Shown here one piece after another: positions 18,422 through 26,421 of a DNA stretch of 64,000 nucleotides (positions are counted from its first letter, which is position 1; every line of letters begins with the position of its first letter). Under the pieces are notes generated by a model, which saw only the letters and a list, made by a program, of their open reading frames with translations, had not been told where the DNA came from and searched no databases. The translations under genes were made by a program, and so were the position numbers. Source of the stretch: JANQSP01 sp965226095. GTDB lineage: Bacteria; Bdellovibrionota; Bdellovibrionia; Bdellovibrionales; UBA1609. Location of the stretch: contig OZ245336.1 in the NCBI GenBank assembly GCA_965226095.1, forward strand, positions 1,116,001-1,180,000, read 5' to 3'.

Positions 18422-19532
18422 CGAATTGTTGAACCCCTTTTGTGAAATCCTCTACTGATTGTATAATTTTATTAGCCATTTCTTTTGTGGGTTGATTACT
18501 TGCCTGTGACAATGTATCTACCAATCGTTTAGTGCCAAAAAATTCTTTATTATTATTCCTGGCTTCCGGTATACCATCTGTATACAAAAATAAAAAATCA
18601 CCGGATTGTAACTGCACTTGATTCTCAGTGAACTGCATTTCTTTTTTTACACCTACAGCAACATTACCAGCTTCAGAAAATGCCTTTACTTCACCATTTT
18701 TATCAATTTTATAGGGGCTATTATGTCCGGCATTGACATATTTCAATAAACCTGTTTTTAAATTCAAAACTCCATAGAATAAAGTAACAAACATGTGTTT
18801 TTGATTATTCTTCATACAAATCTGGTTAATACGCTCAATATGTTCTTTAGGAGATAGTAAAGAGGATTGAGTGGCTTTTAAAAGTGTTTGAATCACTACA
18901 GCAAAAATAGCCGCTGAAATACCTTTCCCAGATACATCTGCAATCACTAAACCTACGTGTTCTTCATTGATAGAAAAAAAGTCATAAAAATCTCCACCCA
19001 CTTCGCTGGCTGGCTGTACCTCAGCTATAAAATCATATTCAGAACAAAAAACACGAGAGGTTGGTAAAATAGATTCCTGAATAGCCTTAGCCACCTCCAA
19101 CTCCTTATGTATAAAGAGCAATTGTTGTTGGTTCTTATTTGCTTTTCGCAATATTTCTATATGTTGGATAGCTTTATCTATTGTCACTGAGACATCATCA
19201 AAATTAATAGGTTTGGTGATAAAATCAAAAGCTCCCCTATTCATAGCTGTGCGTATATTTTGCATATCTCCATAGGCAGAAATAATAATAGCCTTTGGAG
19301 TAGAATCCTTGTTTTTAATTTTCTCCAAAAGGGTCAAGCCATCCATTTCCGGCATATTAATATCAGATAAAACCAACTCTATATCAGAATGTTCCTTTAA
19401 GGCCTGCAAAGCTTCTTTTCCATTTTGACGAAATAAAATAGACATTTTTTTGTCACGTATTTCTTTTCTGAATTTTTGTAGAAAAAGACTTTCTATATCT
19501 ACTTCATCATCAACCACTAAAATTTTAACCAT
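18384..19532 (-). CDS. Response regulator fused to a PP2C (SpoIIE-type) serine phosphatase
   Basis: A 382-residue fusion. Residues 1-120 are a receiver with acidic pocket VVDDEVD, phospho-acceptor Asp57 in LSDINMPEMDG and Lys107 in FDFITKP. A helical linker (about 120-160) leads to a SpoIIE/RsbU-type PP2C phosphatase domain, with the metal-binding signatures EVGGDFYDFF, LVIADVSGKGISAA and LYTDGIPEARN. Such proteins dephosphorylate anti-sigma-antagonist proteins on serine, controlling a sigma factor or other partner switch. No STAS antagonist or anti-sigma kinase is in the window. It is two bases downstream of the alpha-E gene and overlaps the ligand-binding protein gene. The histidine kinase at the end of the operon should phosphorylate it. 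Confidence 0.93.
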   Translation of the reverse strand: MVKILVVDDEVDIESLFLQKFRKEIRDKKMSILFRQNGKEALQALKEHSDIELVLSDINMPEMDGLTLLEKIKNKDSTPKAIIISAYGDMQNIRTAMNRGAFDFITKPINFDDVSVTIDKAIQHIEILRKANKNQQQLLFIHKELEVAKAIQESILPTSRVFCSEYDFIAEVQPASEVGGDFYDFFSINEEHVGLVIADVSGKGISAAIFAVVIQTLLKATQSSLLSPKEHIERINQICMKNNQKHMFVTLFYGVLNLKTGLLKYVNAGHNSPYKIDKNGEVKAFSEAGNVAVGVKKEMQFTENQVQLQSGDFLFLYTDGIPEARNNNKEFFGTKRLVDTLSQASNQPTKEMANKIIQSVEDFTKGVQQFDDITYLLFKYKV

Positions 19533-19534
19533 TT

Positions 19535-20509
19535 TTACTTCTCCTCTCCCTCTGACAAAGATGCCGTAAAATAATTGTTTACAATAGATTTATGTATTTT
19601 GTTGGATTGTTCATGAATCCATTCTAAAAACTGAGTCAGAGAAAAAGGAGAATCCACTAAAGCAGTTTTTACAGAATGTAGAAGCGCTATTGTTTCATTA
19701 AAAGGAGGTTCAGTTGTTTTTGGATCCACTCTCTGGATATCTTTTTCTATCTGTTCAATAAAAAAATATAATGAACAAGGTGCTTTTGAATCTCTCATTA
19801 AAAAATCAACTACATCGGAAAGTTGAATTTTATCCATAGGGTATCTTTGCTGACATAAATCAAGACCACCACTACAAGAGAGTAAACCAATTAGTTCCTG
19901 TTTACTTCCCTTATATCCCATAACAAACTTTATATAATTTTCTAACAAAGAAGATATGTACTCCAATTGACACACTCTTTTTCCAAGTTGCAAAAAATAC
20001 CACATTCGATCTCTATATAAAAAATTATTAGATAAACTATAAAATAAATATACATCATTGATTATTTTCTCATAAAATTCCTGAACCTTATCAGGCCAAA
20101 TATCTGTTGCTTTGACAGATTCCAGATATGAAAACTTTTCCAACTGCTTATATAAAATTTTTCCAATATCACTTTTGTCTGTACTCACTTTCTCTCTAGC
20201 CTTTTGAAAATAAGATACAATAGAATAAGGAACATCTGTCTCAAAAGTAAGATGATCCATCAAAGTATAGGCATCAGCTTGGCAAAAATCACTGGATTCA
20301 CTGGAATTTTCTTGCAAAAGTTGACCAACAGGGACTTGAATTTTTAAAGTTTTAAATACCCACTCCCAACTGACAGATAGTTTTTGAGAAGAATCTTCAG
20401 ATAATTGACTGAGCTGAACTTTTAGAAGTCTCGCCGTTAACAAAGCCATTTCCATATAACAACTAAGCCAATAAATATTTTTTATAGCTATAGTTTCTGT
20501 TTTTTGCAT
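19535..20509 (-). CDS. Alpha-E (DUF403-like) domain protein
   Basis: A 324-residue soluble all-helical protein with features of the alpha-E family, recognised by eye: an N-terminal IYWLSCYMEMALLTARLL, comparable to the family's LYWMGRYLERAENTARLL; a central DVPYSIVSYFQKAREKV, comparable to PxSI..CL..AREN; a second RDRMWYFLQLGKRVCQLEYISSLL; and a C-terminal VDFLMRDSKAPCSLYFFIEQI. Alpha-E proteins are usually encoded beside circularly permuted ATP-grasp and transglutaminase-like proteins, whose products are thought to form or cleave amide bonds. None is near here; instead the gene leads a two-component phosphatase operon. Conservation is weaker than typical members, so the call is moderate. It may have been recruited as a signalling component. 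Confidence 0.7.
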   Translation of the reverse strand: MQKTETIAIKNIYWLSCYMEMALLTARLLKVQLSQLSEDSSQKLSVSWEWVFKTLKIQVPVGQLLQENSSESSDFCQADAYTLMDHLTFETDVPYSIVSYFQKAREKVSTDKSDIGKILYKQLEKFSYLESVKATDIWPDKVQEFYEKIINDVYLFYSLSNNFLYRDRMWYFLQLGKRVCQLEYISSLLENYIKFVMGYKGSKQELIGLLSCSGGLDLCQQRYPMDKIQLSDVVDFLMRDSKAPCSLYFFIEQIEKDIQRVDPKTTEPPFNETIALLHSVKTALVDSPFSLTQFLEWIHEQSNKIHKSIVNNYFTASLSEGEEK

Positions 20510-20632
20510 ATTTATCCTTTAATAATTTTTATTTTTTAATAACCTTGTAAGAATCGACAAAAATCAATATCTATAATTATAAAAAATCTGAAAAAGAAAA
20601 TCAAAATATTCCAACCAGTAAATGGTATTATT

Positions 20633-21169
20633 TTAAGCCAAATTGGTATATACGGCCTGACAATCTGGATTTCCTTCAAAGAGACTTAATAAAGCCTGTA
20701 CTTCAGATCTTTTATTCTCTTCTAAAGTTATGAGGCTTTTTGCTTTCCAAATTGGTTTTCCCTCTATAAACACTTTATCAAACATCCAGGCAACGGAACC
20801 CGTGGTCCCCATGTTACCTTTACATTTTTTAAATAAAAACCGAACTTCTGAAACAGTGCGTACACGATTATCTGTCAGGCAGTGCACTATAAAAGTCAGA
20901 CCATAAGGGCCAAAACCTTCATACACTACCTCTTCAATATGATCTTCCGGCTTTTGTCCGATTCCCTTGGCAATAGCTCTATCTATTGTACTTTTAGATA
21001 AAGAATGGGAGCGAGCAGTATTGATTGCCAATTTTAACCTTTGATTGCTGGCTAAATTAGCACCTCCCAGTCGAACAGCTACTTGAATTTCACGAGCCAA
21101 TCGTGTAAATAAAGCTCCTTTTTTGCTGTCTTTATCCAATTTCCCGGCTTGTTTCCACTGTTTACCCAT
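20633..21169 (-). CDS. yebC: YebC/TACO1-family protein, shortened
   Basis: YebC-family proteins bind near the ribosome, help translation of proline-rich stretches, and in some cases act as transcription regulators. The N-terminus (GALFTRLAREIQVAVRLGG), the central AINTARSHSLSKSTIDRAIAK and YEGFGPYGLTFIVHCLTDNR, and NMGTTGSVAWMF are clear matches. The protein is 178 residues where most members have about 240; the C-terminus still ends in a family-like QAVYTNL, so the loss is internal, in domain 3. The reading frame is intact and no frameshift is needed. It lies alone, 120 bases below the alpha-E gene and divergent from rpmF. A role is plausible but the trimmed domain may alter it. Confidence 0.86.
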   Translation of the reverse strand: MGKQWKQAGKLDKDSKKGALFTRLAREIQVAVRLGGANLASNQRLKLAINTARSHSLSKSTIDRAIAKGIGQKPEDHIEEVVYEGFGPYGLTFIVHCLTDNRVRTVSEVRFLFKKCKGNMGTTGSVAWMFDKVFIEGKPIWKAKSLITLEENKRSEVQALLSLFEGNPDCQAVYTNLA

Positions 21170-21314
21170 ATTTTTTTATAGCAAAAAAATTTAAACCTGC
21201 CATTATTTTTTAATGAATATCTTTAAAAAGTGTTTTTTTCTTGCCTTTAGTGCATTTAATAAATAAAAAATAATACTTAACTAATTTATTATTTCTTTTT
21301 TAAAGAGAGTAAAA

Positions 21315-21494
21315 ATGGCTTCACCTAAAAGTAGAATTTCCAGAGCCAGAAGAGGCATGAGGCGAGCTCATCAGGCAATAAAAACACATAATGTGCATCG
21401 TTGCTCTAATTGTGGAGCTTTAGCTAAGCCTCATCACCTTTGCCTATCTTGTGGATGGTATAAAGGAAGGCAAGTTGTTCTCACTCAAAATTAA
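21315..21494 (+). CDS. rpmF: Ribosomal protein L32
   Basis: A 59-residue small basic protein of the large ribosomal subunit. It begins MASPKSRISRARRGMRRAH, with the usual sequence of the family, and contains a zinc ribbon of four cysteines (CSNC at residues 30-33 and CLSC at 43-46), so it is the zinc-binding C+ form. An AAAGAGAG ribosome binding site lies 6-10 bases before the ATG. In most bacteria rpmF is followed by plsX then fabH; here fabH comes directly after a 69-base gap. Confidence 0.95.
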   Translation: MASPKSRISRARRGMRRAHQAIKTHNVHRCSNCGALAKPHHLCLSCGWYKGRQVVLTQN

Positions 21495-21563
21495 TTATTT
21501 TTTTAAACAGTAATTTTTCTGTAAAAATATCGAATTCTTATTATGTAAACGGAGATACACTCA

Positions 21564-22547
21564 TTGAATTACTCTTGTATAAAAGGTATGGGATACTATT
21601 TACCTAAAAAAACATTAAGTAACTTCGATTTGGAAAAAATGGTAAATACTTCTGACGAGTGGATTCGTCAAAGAACAGGTATTCAACTGAGACATATTGC
21701 TGGTGATAATGAACTCCCCAGTGATATGGCTTTAAAGGCCTCTACAAAAGCTCTGCAACAAGCCAACATGGAAGCAAAAGAATTAGATTTTATTCTAGTG
21801 GCCACTTTATTTCCTGATCAATTGATGCCTAATGTTGCCTGTAAACTTCAACATAAACTAACTGCACCTCAAGCCGCCGCCCTTGATATTTCTGCTGCAT
21901 GCAGTGGTTTTGTATATGCTTTTTGTATTGCCAATCAATTCATTGAAAATGGAACTTATAAAAACATTCTTGTAGTGGGTACAGAGGCTCTGCACCATAT
22001 TACCAATTATAAGGATCGCAATACATGTATTTTGTTTGGAGATGCTGCAGGAGCTTTTATTCTCTCTCAAAATAATACACCTGAAAGTGGTTCTGTTTAT
22101 CACCAGGAGTTGAAAGCTTATGGAGAACTGGGGCATTTATTGCATATTCCTGCTCCAGGTGCCCATAAACCTCCTAGTGACACAATTAAAAAAGAAGATT
22201 ACTTTATTCACATGGATGGACAAAAAGTCTTTAAAAAAGCTGTTCATATTATGTGTGCCGCTTATGAAAAAATATTAAAAGATACAGATTTTACCTATGA
22301 GCAAATAGATTGGATTCTTGCCCATCAAGCTAATGAAAGAATTTTAAAAAAGTTTTGTGAAGTTTCTGGATACCCTGAAGAAAAAGTGATTTTTGATATT
22401 AAAGAAACAGGAAATACTTCATCTGCTTCCATCCCTGTATCCATGTGTAGGGCTGTGGAACAGGGGAAAATAAAAAAAGGCCAAAATATTCTAATGATTA
22501 CTATGGGAGGAGGCATGACCAGTGGTTCTGTCCTCTTTAGGTATTAA
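21564..22547 (+). CDS. fabH: 3-oxoacyl-ACP synthase III
   Basis: FabH condenses acetyl-CoA with malonyl-ACP to start fatty acid synthesis. The 327-residue protein has the catalytic Cys113 in ISAACSGFVYAF, the histidine in WILAHQANERI and the asparagine in KETGNTSSASIP, and a C-terminal MGGGMTSGSVLFRY. A TTG start at 21564 is preceded by GGAG at 21551 with nine bases of spacing. fabD begins four bases after the stop, so the two are one operon. plsX, normally between rpmF and fabH, and the fabG/acpP/fabF genes are missing from this locus. Confidence 0.95.
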   Translation: MNYSCIKGMGYYLPKKTLSNFDLEKMVNTSDEWIRQRTGIQLRHIAGDNELPSDMALKASTKALQQANMEAKELDFILVATLFPDQLMPNVACKLQHKLTAPQAAALDISAACSGFVYAFCIANQFIENGTYKNILVVGTEALHHITNYKDRNTCILFGDAAGAFILSQNNTPESGSVYHQELKAYGELGHLLHIPAPGAHKPPSDTIKKEDYFIHMDGQKVFKKAVHIMCAAYEKILKDTDFTYEQIDWILAHQANERILKKFCEVSGYPEEKVIFDIKETGNTSSASIPVSMCRAVEQGKIKKGQNILMITMGGGMTSGSVLFRY

Positions 22548-22551
22548 AACA

Positions 22552-23514
22552 ATGTGGGGTGCACTTTTCCCGGGTCAGGGATCACAGATCAAAAATATGG
22601 GGCGCTTTTATTATGATCAATTTCAAGTGGCCAGATCATTATTTGAATCAGCCAGTGATGAATTAAAAATTAACTTTAAAAAACTTTGCTTTGAAAGTTC
22701 TGAAAAAGAGTTAACTCACACAGAAAACGCCCAACCAGCTATTGTTCTGGTGTCCTGTACAGCCTGGTACTGCTTGGCTGAAGAAATGGATATGAGTTTT
22801 ATAAAATACTGCGCCGGTCATTCTGTAGGAGAATACTCCGCACTAGTTGCCAGTGGAGTTTTATCACTAAATACTGCTCTTCAAACTGTACGACACCGTG
22901 GATTACTAATGAAATCTTGCCAGAAAACAGGAGATATGAACGCCTTAATAGGAGCATCTCCAGAAGAAGCTATAAAGTTTTGTCAGTGGGTGGAAAAAAC
23001 TAGTAAATTTTTACCTTTAGAGACTGCCAACTTCAACTCCCTCGAACAAGTTGTATTAAGTGGAAATTTAAAAGCTTTAAATTGGGCAAAACACCATTTA
23101 CATGAATACTTCCCTACTAATAAAAATAAAAAAATTCGCATGCTCCCACTTAAAGTATCCGGTCCTTTTCATTCCACTCTTATGAAGCCAGCCAGCGAGC
23201 AAATGGCTGCTTTTTTGAAATCACTCTCTTTAAAGAAAGCTAATCGGATGATTATACATAATATTACCGGAAAACCAGCACAGGCTCAACCCGAACAAAT
23301 GAAAAAAAAACTGGCCAATCAAATTCAACAGCCTATTTTATGGCTTCAGTCTATGCAGTATCTTATTGATCAAGGATGTCAACCTTTTTTAGAACTGGGA
23401 GAAGGGAAAGTTCTTGCTGGATTAATGAAAAAAATTAACCACTCAAAAGAAGTTTTTCATTTTCATTCATTAAATGATATAAAAATACTTCAAAGCCGAC
23501 TTAAAAATCACTAA
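22552..23514 (+). CDS. fabD: Malonyl-CoA:ACP transacylase
   Basis: FabD loads malonate from CoA onto ACP. The 320-residue protein has the opening ALFPGQGSQIKNMG, the nucleophilic serine in GHSVGEYSALVASG, and the catalytic histidine in VSGPFHSTLM. The frame extends ten codons upstream to a GTG at 22522 that would overlap fabH, but the ATG at 22552 gives the normal N-terminus and sits just after the fabH stop, so I used it. No fabG or acpP follows; the next gene after an 84-base gap is an antiporter. The assignment is confident. Confidence 0.94.
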   Translation: MWGALFPGQGSQIKNMGRFYYDQFQVARSLFESASDELKINFKKLCFESSEKELTHTENAQPAIVLVSCTAWYCLAEEMDMSFIKYCAGHSVGEYSALVASGVLSLNTALQTVRHRGLLMKSCQKTGDMNALIGASPEEAIKFCQWVEKTSKFLPLETANFNSLEQVVLSGNLKALNWAKHHLHEYFPTNKNKKIRMLPLKVSGPFHSTLMKPASEQMAAFLKSLSLKKANRMIIHNITGKPAQAQPEQMKKKLANQIQQPILWLQSMQYLIDQGCQPFLELGEGKVLAGLMKKINHSKEVFHFHSLNDIKILQSRLKNH

Positions 23515-23598
23515 AAACTCAAGCTTAGGACGACTTGATTTCATCATTGACTCCAGTATAAAATAGAAAAAACTCTTAATAAAAAACAGGAGAATCTT

Positions 23599-24795
23599 TT
23601 GCATCTTATCACCAGCCTGCTTTTACTTTTAACTTGTGCAAGAATTTTTGGTCGAATATTCAAAGTCTTTGGATTTCAGGAAATTATAGGTGAAATCATA
23701 GGTGGGCTTATTATAGGACAGTTAGGACTTATTGGCCCAACTCAAGAATTGAGTGGAATTGTAGATTTAGCAGTGTTTCTTCTCATATTTTCTGCCGGCC
23801 TGGAAATGAATCTGCAGGATATTTTTTCAGCCTTAAAGAAAAAAGCCCTGATTTGTGCTGTTACCAGCTTCTCTATATCCTTTTCTGCTGGAATCACTGT
23901 AGGTTATTTTCTAGATTTAAAAATGCTACCTTCATTAGTAGTAGGTCTATGTTTTGCTATTACTGCCCTACCCGTTGTTGTTGGTTTTTTACAAAATTTA
24001 AATATTATGGATACGCGTGTGGGTCATTTAATTATGGGCTCTGCTGTGTTGATAGATATTATTGCGCTTCTTTTTCTGGGAATTACTTTTGATACCGAAA
24101 ACACAAAAAATATTGTAGAGTTTTTACAAAACCTCTCAATTAAAACCTTGCAAATGGCTGCTTTTTTTATAGCCATTATGCTGGTGAACAAATTTTTACG
24201 ATATGAAATTTCCAGAGCTAATAAAACTGAAAAAATATTTAATCGTCTGATCAACTATCTTGGTGAAGAGGCTATTTTTGGAGTAGGAGTTCTTTTTGTT
24301 CTGGGCTTTTCCACTTTTAGTGAAAATCTGGGTTTTCACTTTATCATTGGCGCTTTTTTTGGAGGTCTTCTACTCAACAAAGACATCATAGGAACTGATG
24401 CTTTTCACTCCTTATCCAAAACTTTAAACGCTATCACCAGTCATTTTTTAACCCCTATCTTTTTTGCCTATATTGGTCTGCACTTTTCTATAAAGGCTTT
24501 TAATGAATGGCAAATCCTGCTCATCATAATGAGTGTAGCTTTTGGAAGTAAAATATTTGGGGCTTGGTTAGGAGCACGAATAGCTAAATTGAATAACACA
24601 GAATCTTTACAAGTTGGTATTATTCTGAACTCCAGAGGAGTATTGGATCTTATTGTCGCTAATCTGGCTCTTTCCAAAAACTATATAGATCCTCACTTGT
24701 TTTCTATTTTAATTTTTCTGGGAGTCAGCAGTGTATTGCTTAATCCTTTTCTATATAGACGTTTTGTACACTCCAAACCGGATATTAAGAGTTAA
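23599..24795 (+). CDS. CPA2-family cation:proton antiporter
   Basis: A 398-residue multi-spanning inner-membrane protein of the monovalent cation:proton antiporter-2 (Kef/Nap) family, with about twelve hydrophobic segments and the early GEIIGGLIIGQLGLIGP motif. The conserved central sequence SAGLEMNLQDIFSALKKK and later GFSTFSENLGFHFIIGAF, SRGVLDLIVANL support the family. It lacks the cytosolic TrkA-N domain of KefB/KefC, so it is the short transporter-only form. It probably exchanges Na+ or K+ for protons. The start is TTG at 23599 with AGGAG six to ten bases upstream; it may be part of the fabHD transcript or have its own promoter. Confidence 0.88.
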   Translation: MHLITSLLLLLTCARIFGRIFKVFGFQEIIGEIIGGLIIGQLGLIGPTQELSGIVDLAVFLLIFSAGLEMNLQDIFSALKKKALICAVTSFSISFSAGITVGYFLDLKMLPSLVVGLCFAITALPVVVGFLQNLNIMDTRVGHLIMGSAVLIDIIALLFLGITFDTENTKNIVEFLQNLSIKTLQMAAFFIAIMLVNKFLRYEISRANKTEKIFNRLINYLGEEAIFGVGVLFVLGFSTFSENLGFHFIIGAFFGGLLLNKDIIGTDAFHSLSKTLNAITSHFLTPIFFAYIGLHFSIKAFNEWQILLIIMSVAFGSKIFGAWLGARIAKLNNTESLQVGIILNSRGVLDLIVANLALSKNYIDPHLFSILIFLGVSSVLLNPFLYRRFVHSKPDIKS

Positions 24796-24805
24796 TTAAG
24801 TTTTA

Positions 24806-25435
24806 TCACTCTTTAGGTTGAAGACATTTTGGACTTATTTGGTTCTTTTCCCCACTTGTACAAGTGGGTTGGAAACCAGATATTGTAGTTCCTGCATTAT
24901 CTGCACAAATAAGCACAAAAGAATTACTTTCTTCATTCTTACATTGAACTTTTATATTCGACACAGATTCTCCAATCTTATTCTGACAAACCGGTGAAGA
25001 ATTATTTTCACAAAAAGGCAGAGCCCTTTGTTGCGTGGAAGTTTTATCTTGTTTATCTTTTTGTTCTTCCTCTTCATCTTCTGTATCACCACAGTTAGTA
25101 TTTTTACTGCTGGAAATAACCTTTTTTACCAATTTTTCACTCTCAGAAGAATCTGATTTATTTGTTGCTGTCGAATTTGCCTTTCTCATATCTATTTCAT
25201 AATGATCACTCATGTATTCTTTTTCACAAGTGTCACAGTCTTTAATACTAAAAGGGAAATCCCCTCCCATCCCTATCAAAAATTCCATTAATCTTACACA
25301 AGACTGAGCTGGTACGGTTGAAAGATCTCCACCACTTTTCATCAGCTGAATGTCACTACTCGTTTTATTAGTAATAGTGTATTCATTACAGGCTGTTAAA
25401 AAAACAAAGAAAAAGATAATAACATAAATTTTCAT
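24806..25435 (-). CDS. Lipoprotein of unknown function
   Basis: A 209-residue predicted lipoprotein. The signal peptide ends in LTACNEY, giving a lipobox with Cys at about residue 16. Then come a cysteine pair (CDTCEK), a Ser/Thr/Lys-rich segment and an acidic run (DTEDEEEEQKDKQD), and a C-terminal half with six further cysteines that look like disulphide partners. I recognise no domain. The charge-rich middle is disordered. It lies downstream of the barrel protein gene on the same strand, separated by 42 bases, and converges with the antiporter gene. Likely envelope-anchored; function unknown. Confidence 0.75.
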   Translation of the reverse strand: MKIYVIIFFFVFLTACNEYTITNKTSSDIQLMKSGGDLSTVPAQSCVRLMEFLIGMGGDFPFSIKDCDTCEKEYMSDHYEIDMRKANSTATNKSDSSESEKLVKKVISSSKNTNCGDTEDEEEEQKDKQDKTSTQQRALPFCENNSSPVCQNKIGESVSNIKVQCKNEESNSFVLICADNAGTTISGFQPTCTSGEKNQISPKCLQPKE

Positions 25436-25477
25436 AATCCCTCACTCATCATAAAAAAAATATTAAACAATGAAATA

Positions 25478-26212
25478 TTAAAAACTTAAACCAAACCACA
25501 CACCTAATGATACAAAGAATAATTTTTTGATAATTATATTGTCAATAGCCTTATTATGTAAATCACTAAGTCTTTGATTCTCCAGTTGATCAGATACTGT
25601 ATCGGAATCATCTTCCACGACTGGCGAAGAATCTATAACATATTCCAGCTTTGTATGAGAAAAAAGAGGCTTATACCCGCTCACTGCCAAACTTAATGAA
25701 AGTTTATCTATCAAAATAATTTTATACCCTATAGAAAGAACAGGACCATGGTGCAGAACATGAGCATAGATAGCATCAGAAGATAAAACATTGTCGGAAT
25801 TTATTTCAAGAACACTGTCAATAAACCCTTGGTTTATTTTTCCTTTTCCCCATACCATTAAGTTATAACCTAATTCCACAAAAAAACCTTTATTCACATT
25901 AAAAGCCCAACCAATACGTATATCAGAAACAAAAGAATTAAATAGAGCTTCCATTACTGCAGTAGTATTCTTTGTATAACCAAAATTCTCTAAAATCTTT
26001 TGATAAGATTGCATAAAAAATTGCATAGCAAAGCCTGCACTGAGTTTGGAGTAATACTGCTCAGTTATGTTATATCGAAACTGCACACCCGTATAAAGTG
26101 GTAGTTCTGATCCAACATTTAATTCAAAAGGCTCTCTATAATTCACAGCAGAGACAATATTGGAATAACTCCACGCCATTATAAAAAACAAAAGAAATAA
26201 TATTTTTTTCAC
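25478..26212 (-). CDS. Predicted outer-membrane beta-barrel protein
   Basis: A 244-residue exported protein with a signal peptide (about residues 1-22, ending SNIVSAV). It has alternating strands rich in aromatic residues (LYTGVQFRYNITEQYYSKLSAGFAMQF, SDIRIGWAFNVNKGFFVELGYNLMVWG) and ends in phenylalanine (GVWFGLSF), both typical of outer-membrane barrels in the OmpW/OprF-like size range. I cannot assign a specific family. It is upstream of the 24806 lipoprotein gene on the same strand and could form a unit with it. A short insertion of acidic residues (about 200-215) interrupts two strands. Confidence 0.65.
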   Translation of the reverse strand: MKKILFLLFFIMAWSYSNIVSAVNYREPFELNVGSELPLYTGVQFRYNITEQYYSKLSAGFAMQFFMQSYQKILENFGYTKNTTAVMEALFNSFVSDIRIGWAFNVNKGFFVELGYNLMVWGKGKINQGFIDSVLEINSDNVLSSDAIYAHVLHHGPVLSIGYKIILIDKLSLSLAVSGYKPLFSHTKLEYVIDSSPVVEDDSDTVSDQLENQRLSDLHNKAIDNIIIKKLFFVSLGVWFGLSF

Positions 26213-26421
26213 TTGTTGTTACACCTCATGTTGTTTAAATTCTTAGCTGGCTAAAAAAATCTACAACCACTTTATAAAAAATTGAAATATTTATTGTTAA
26301 GTAGGAAAGTTAATATTACCGAACCTCCTGTCAGTAAAACTACTATTTATATATAACACTAGACAAAAAGTAAGTCACTTTATACTGACTAACCTTGTCA
26401 AAAAGATCTATTTTTAAGATG

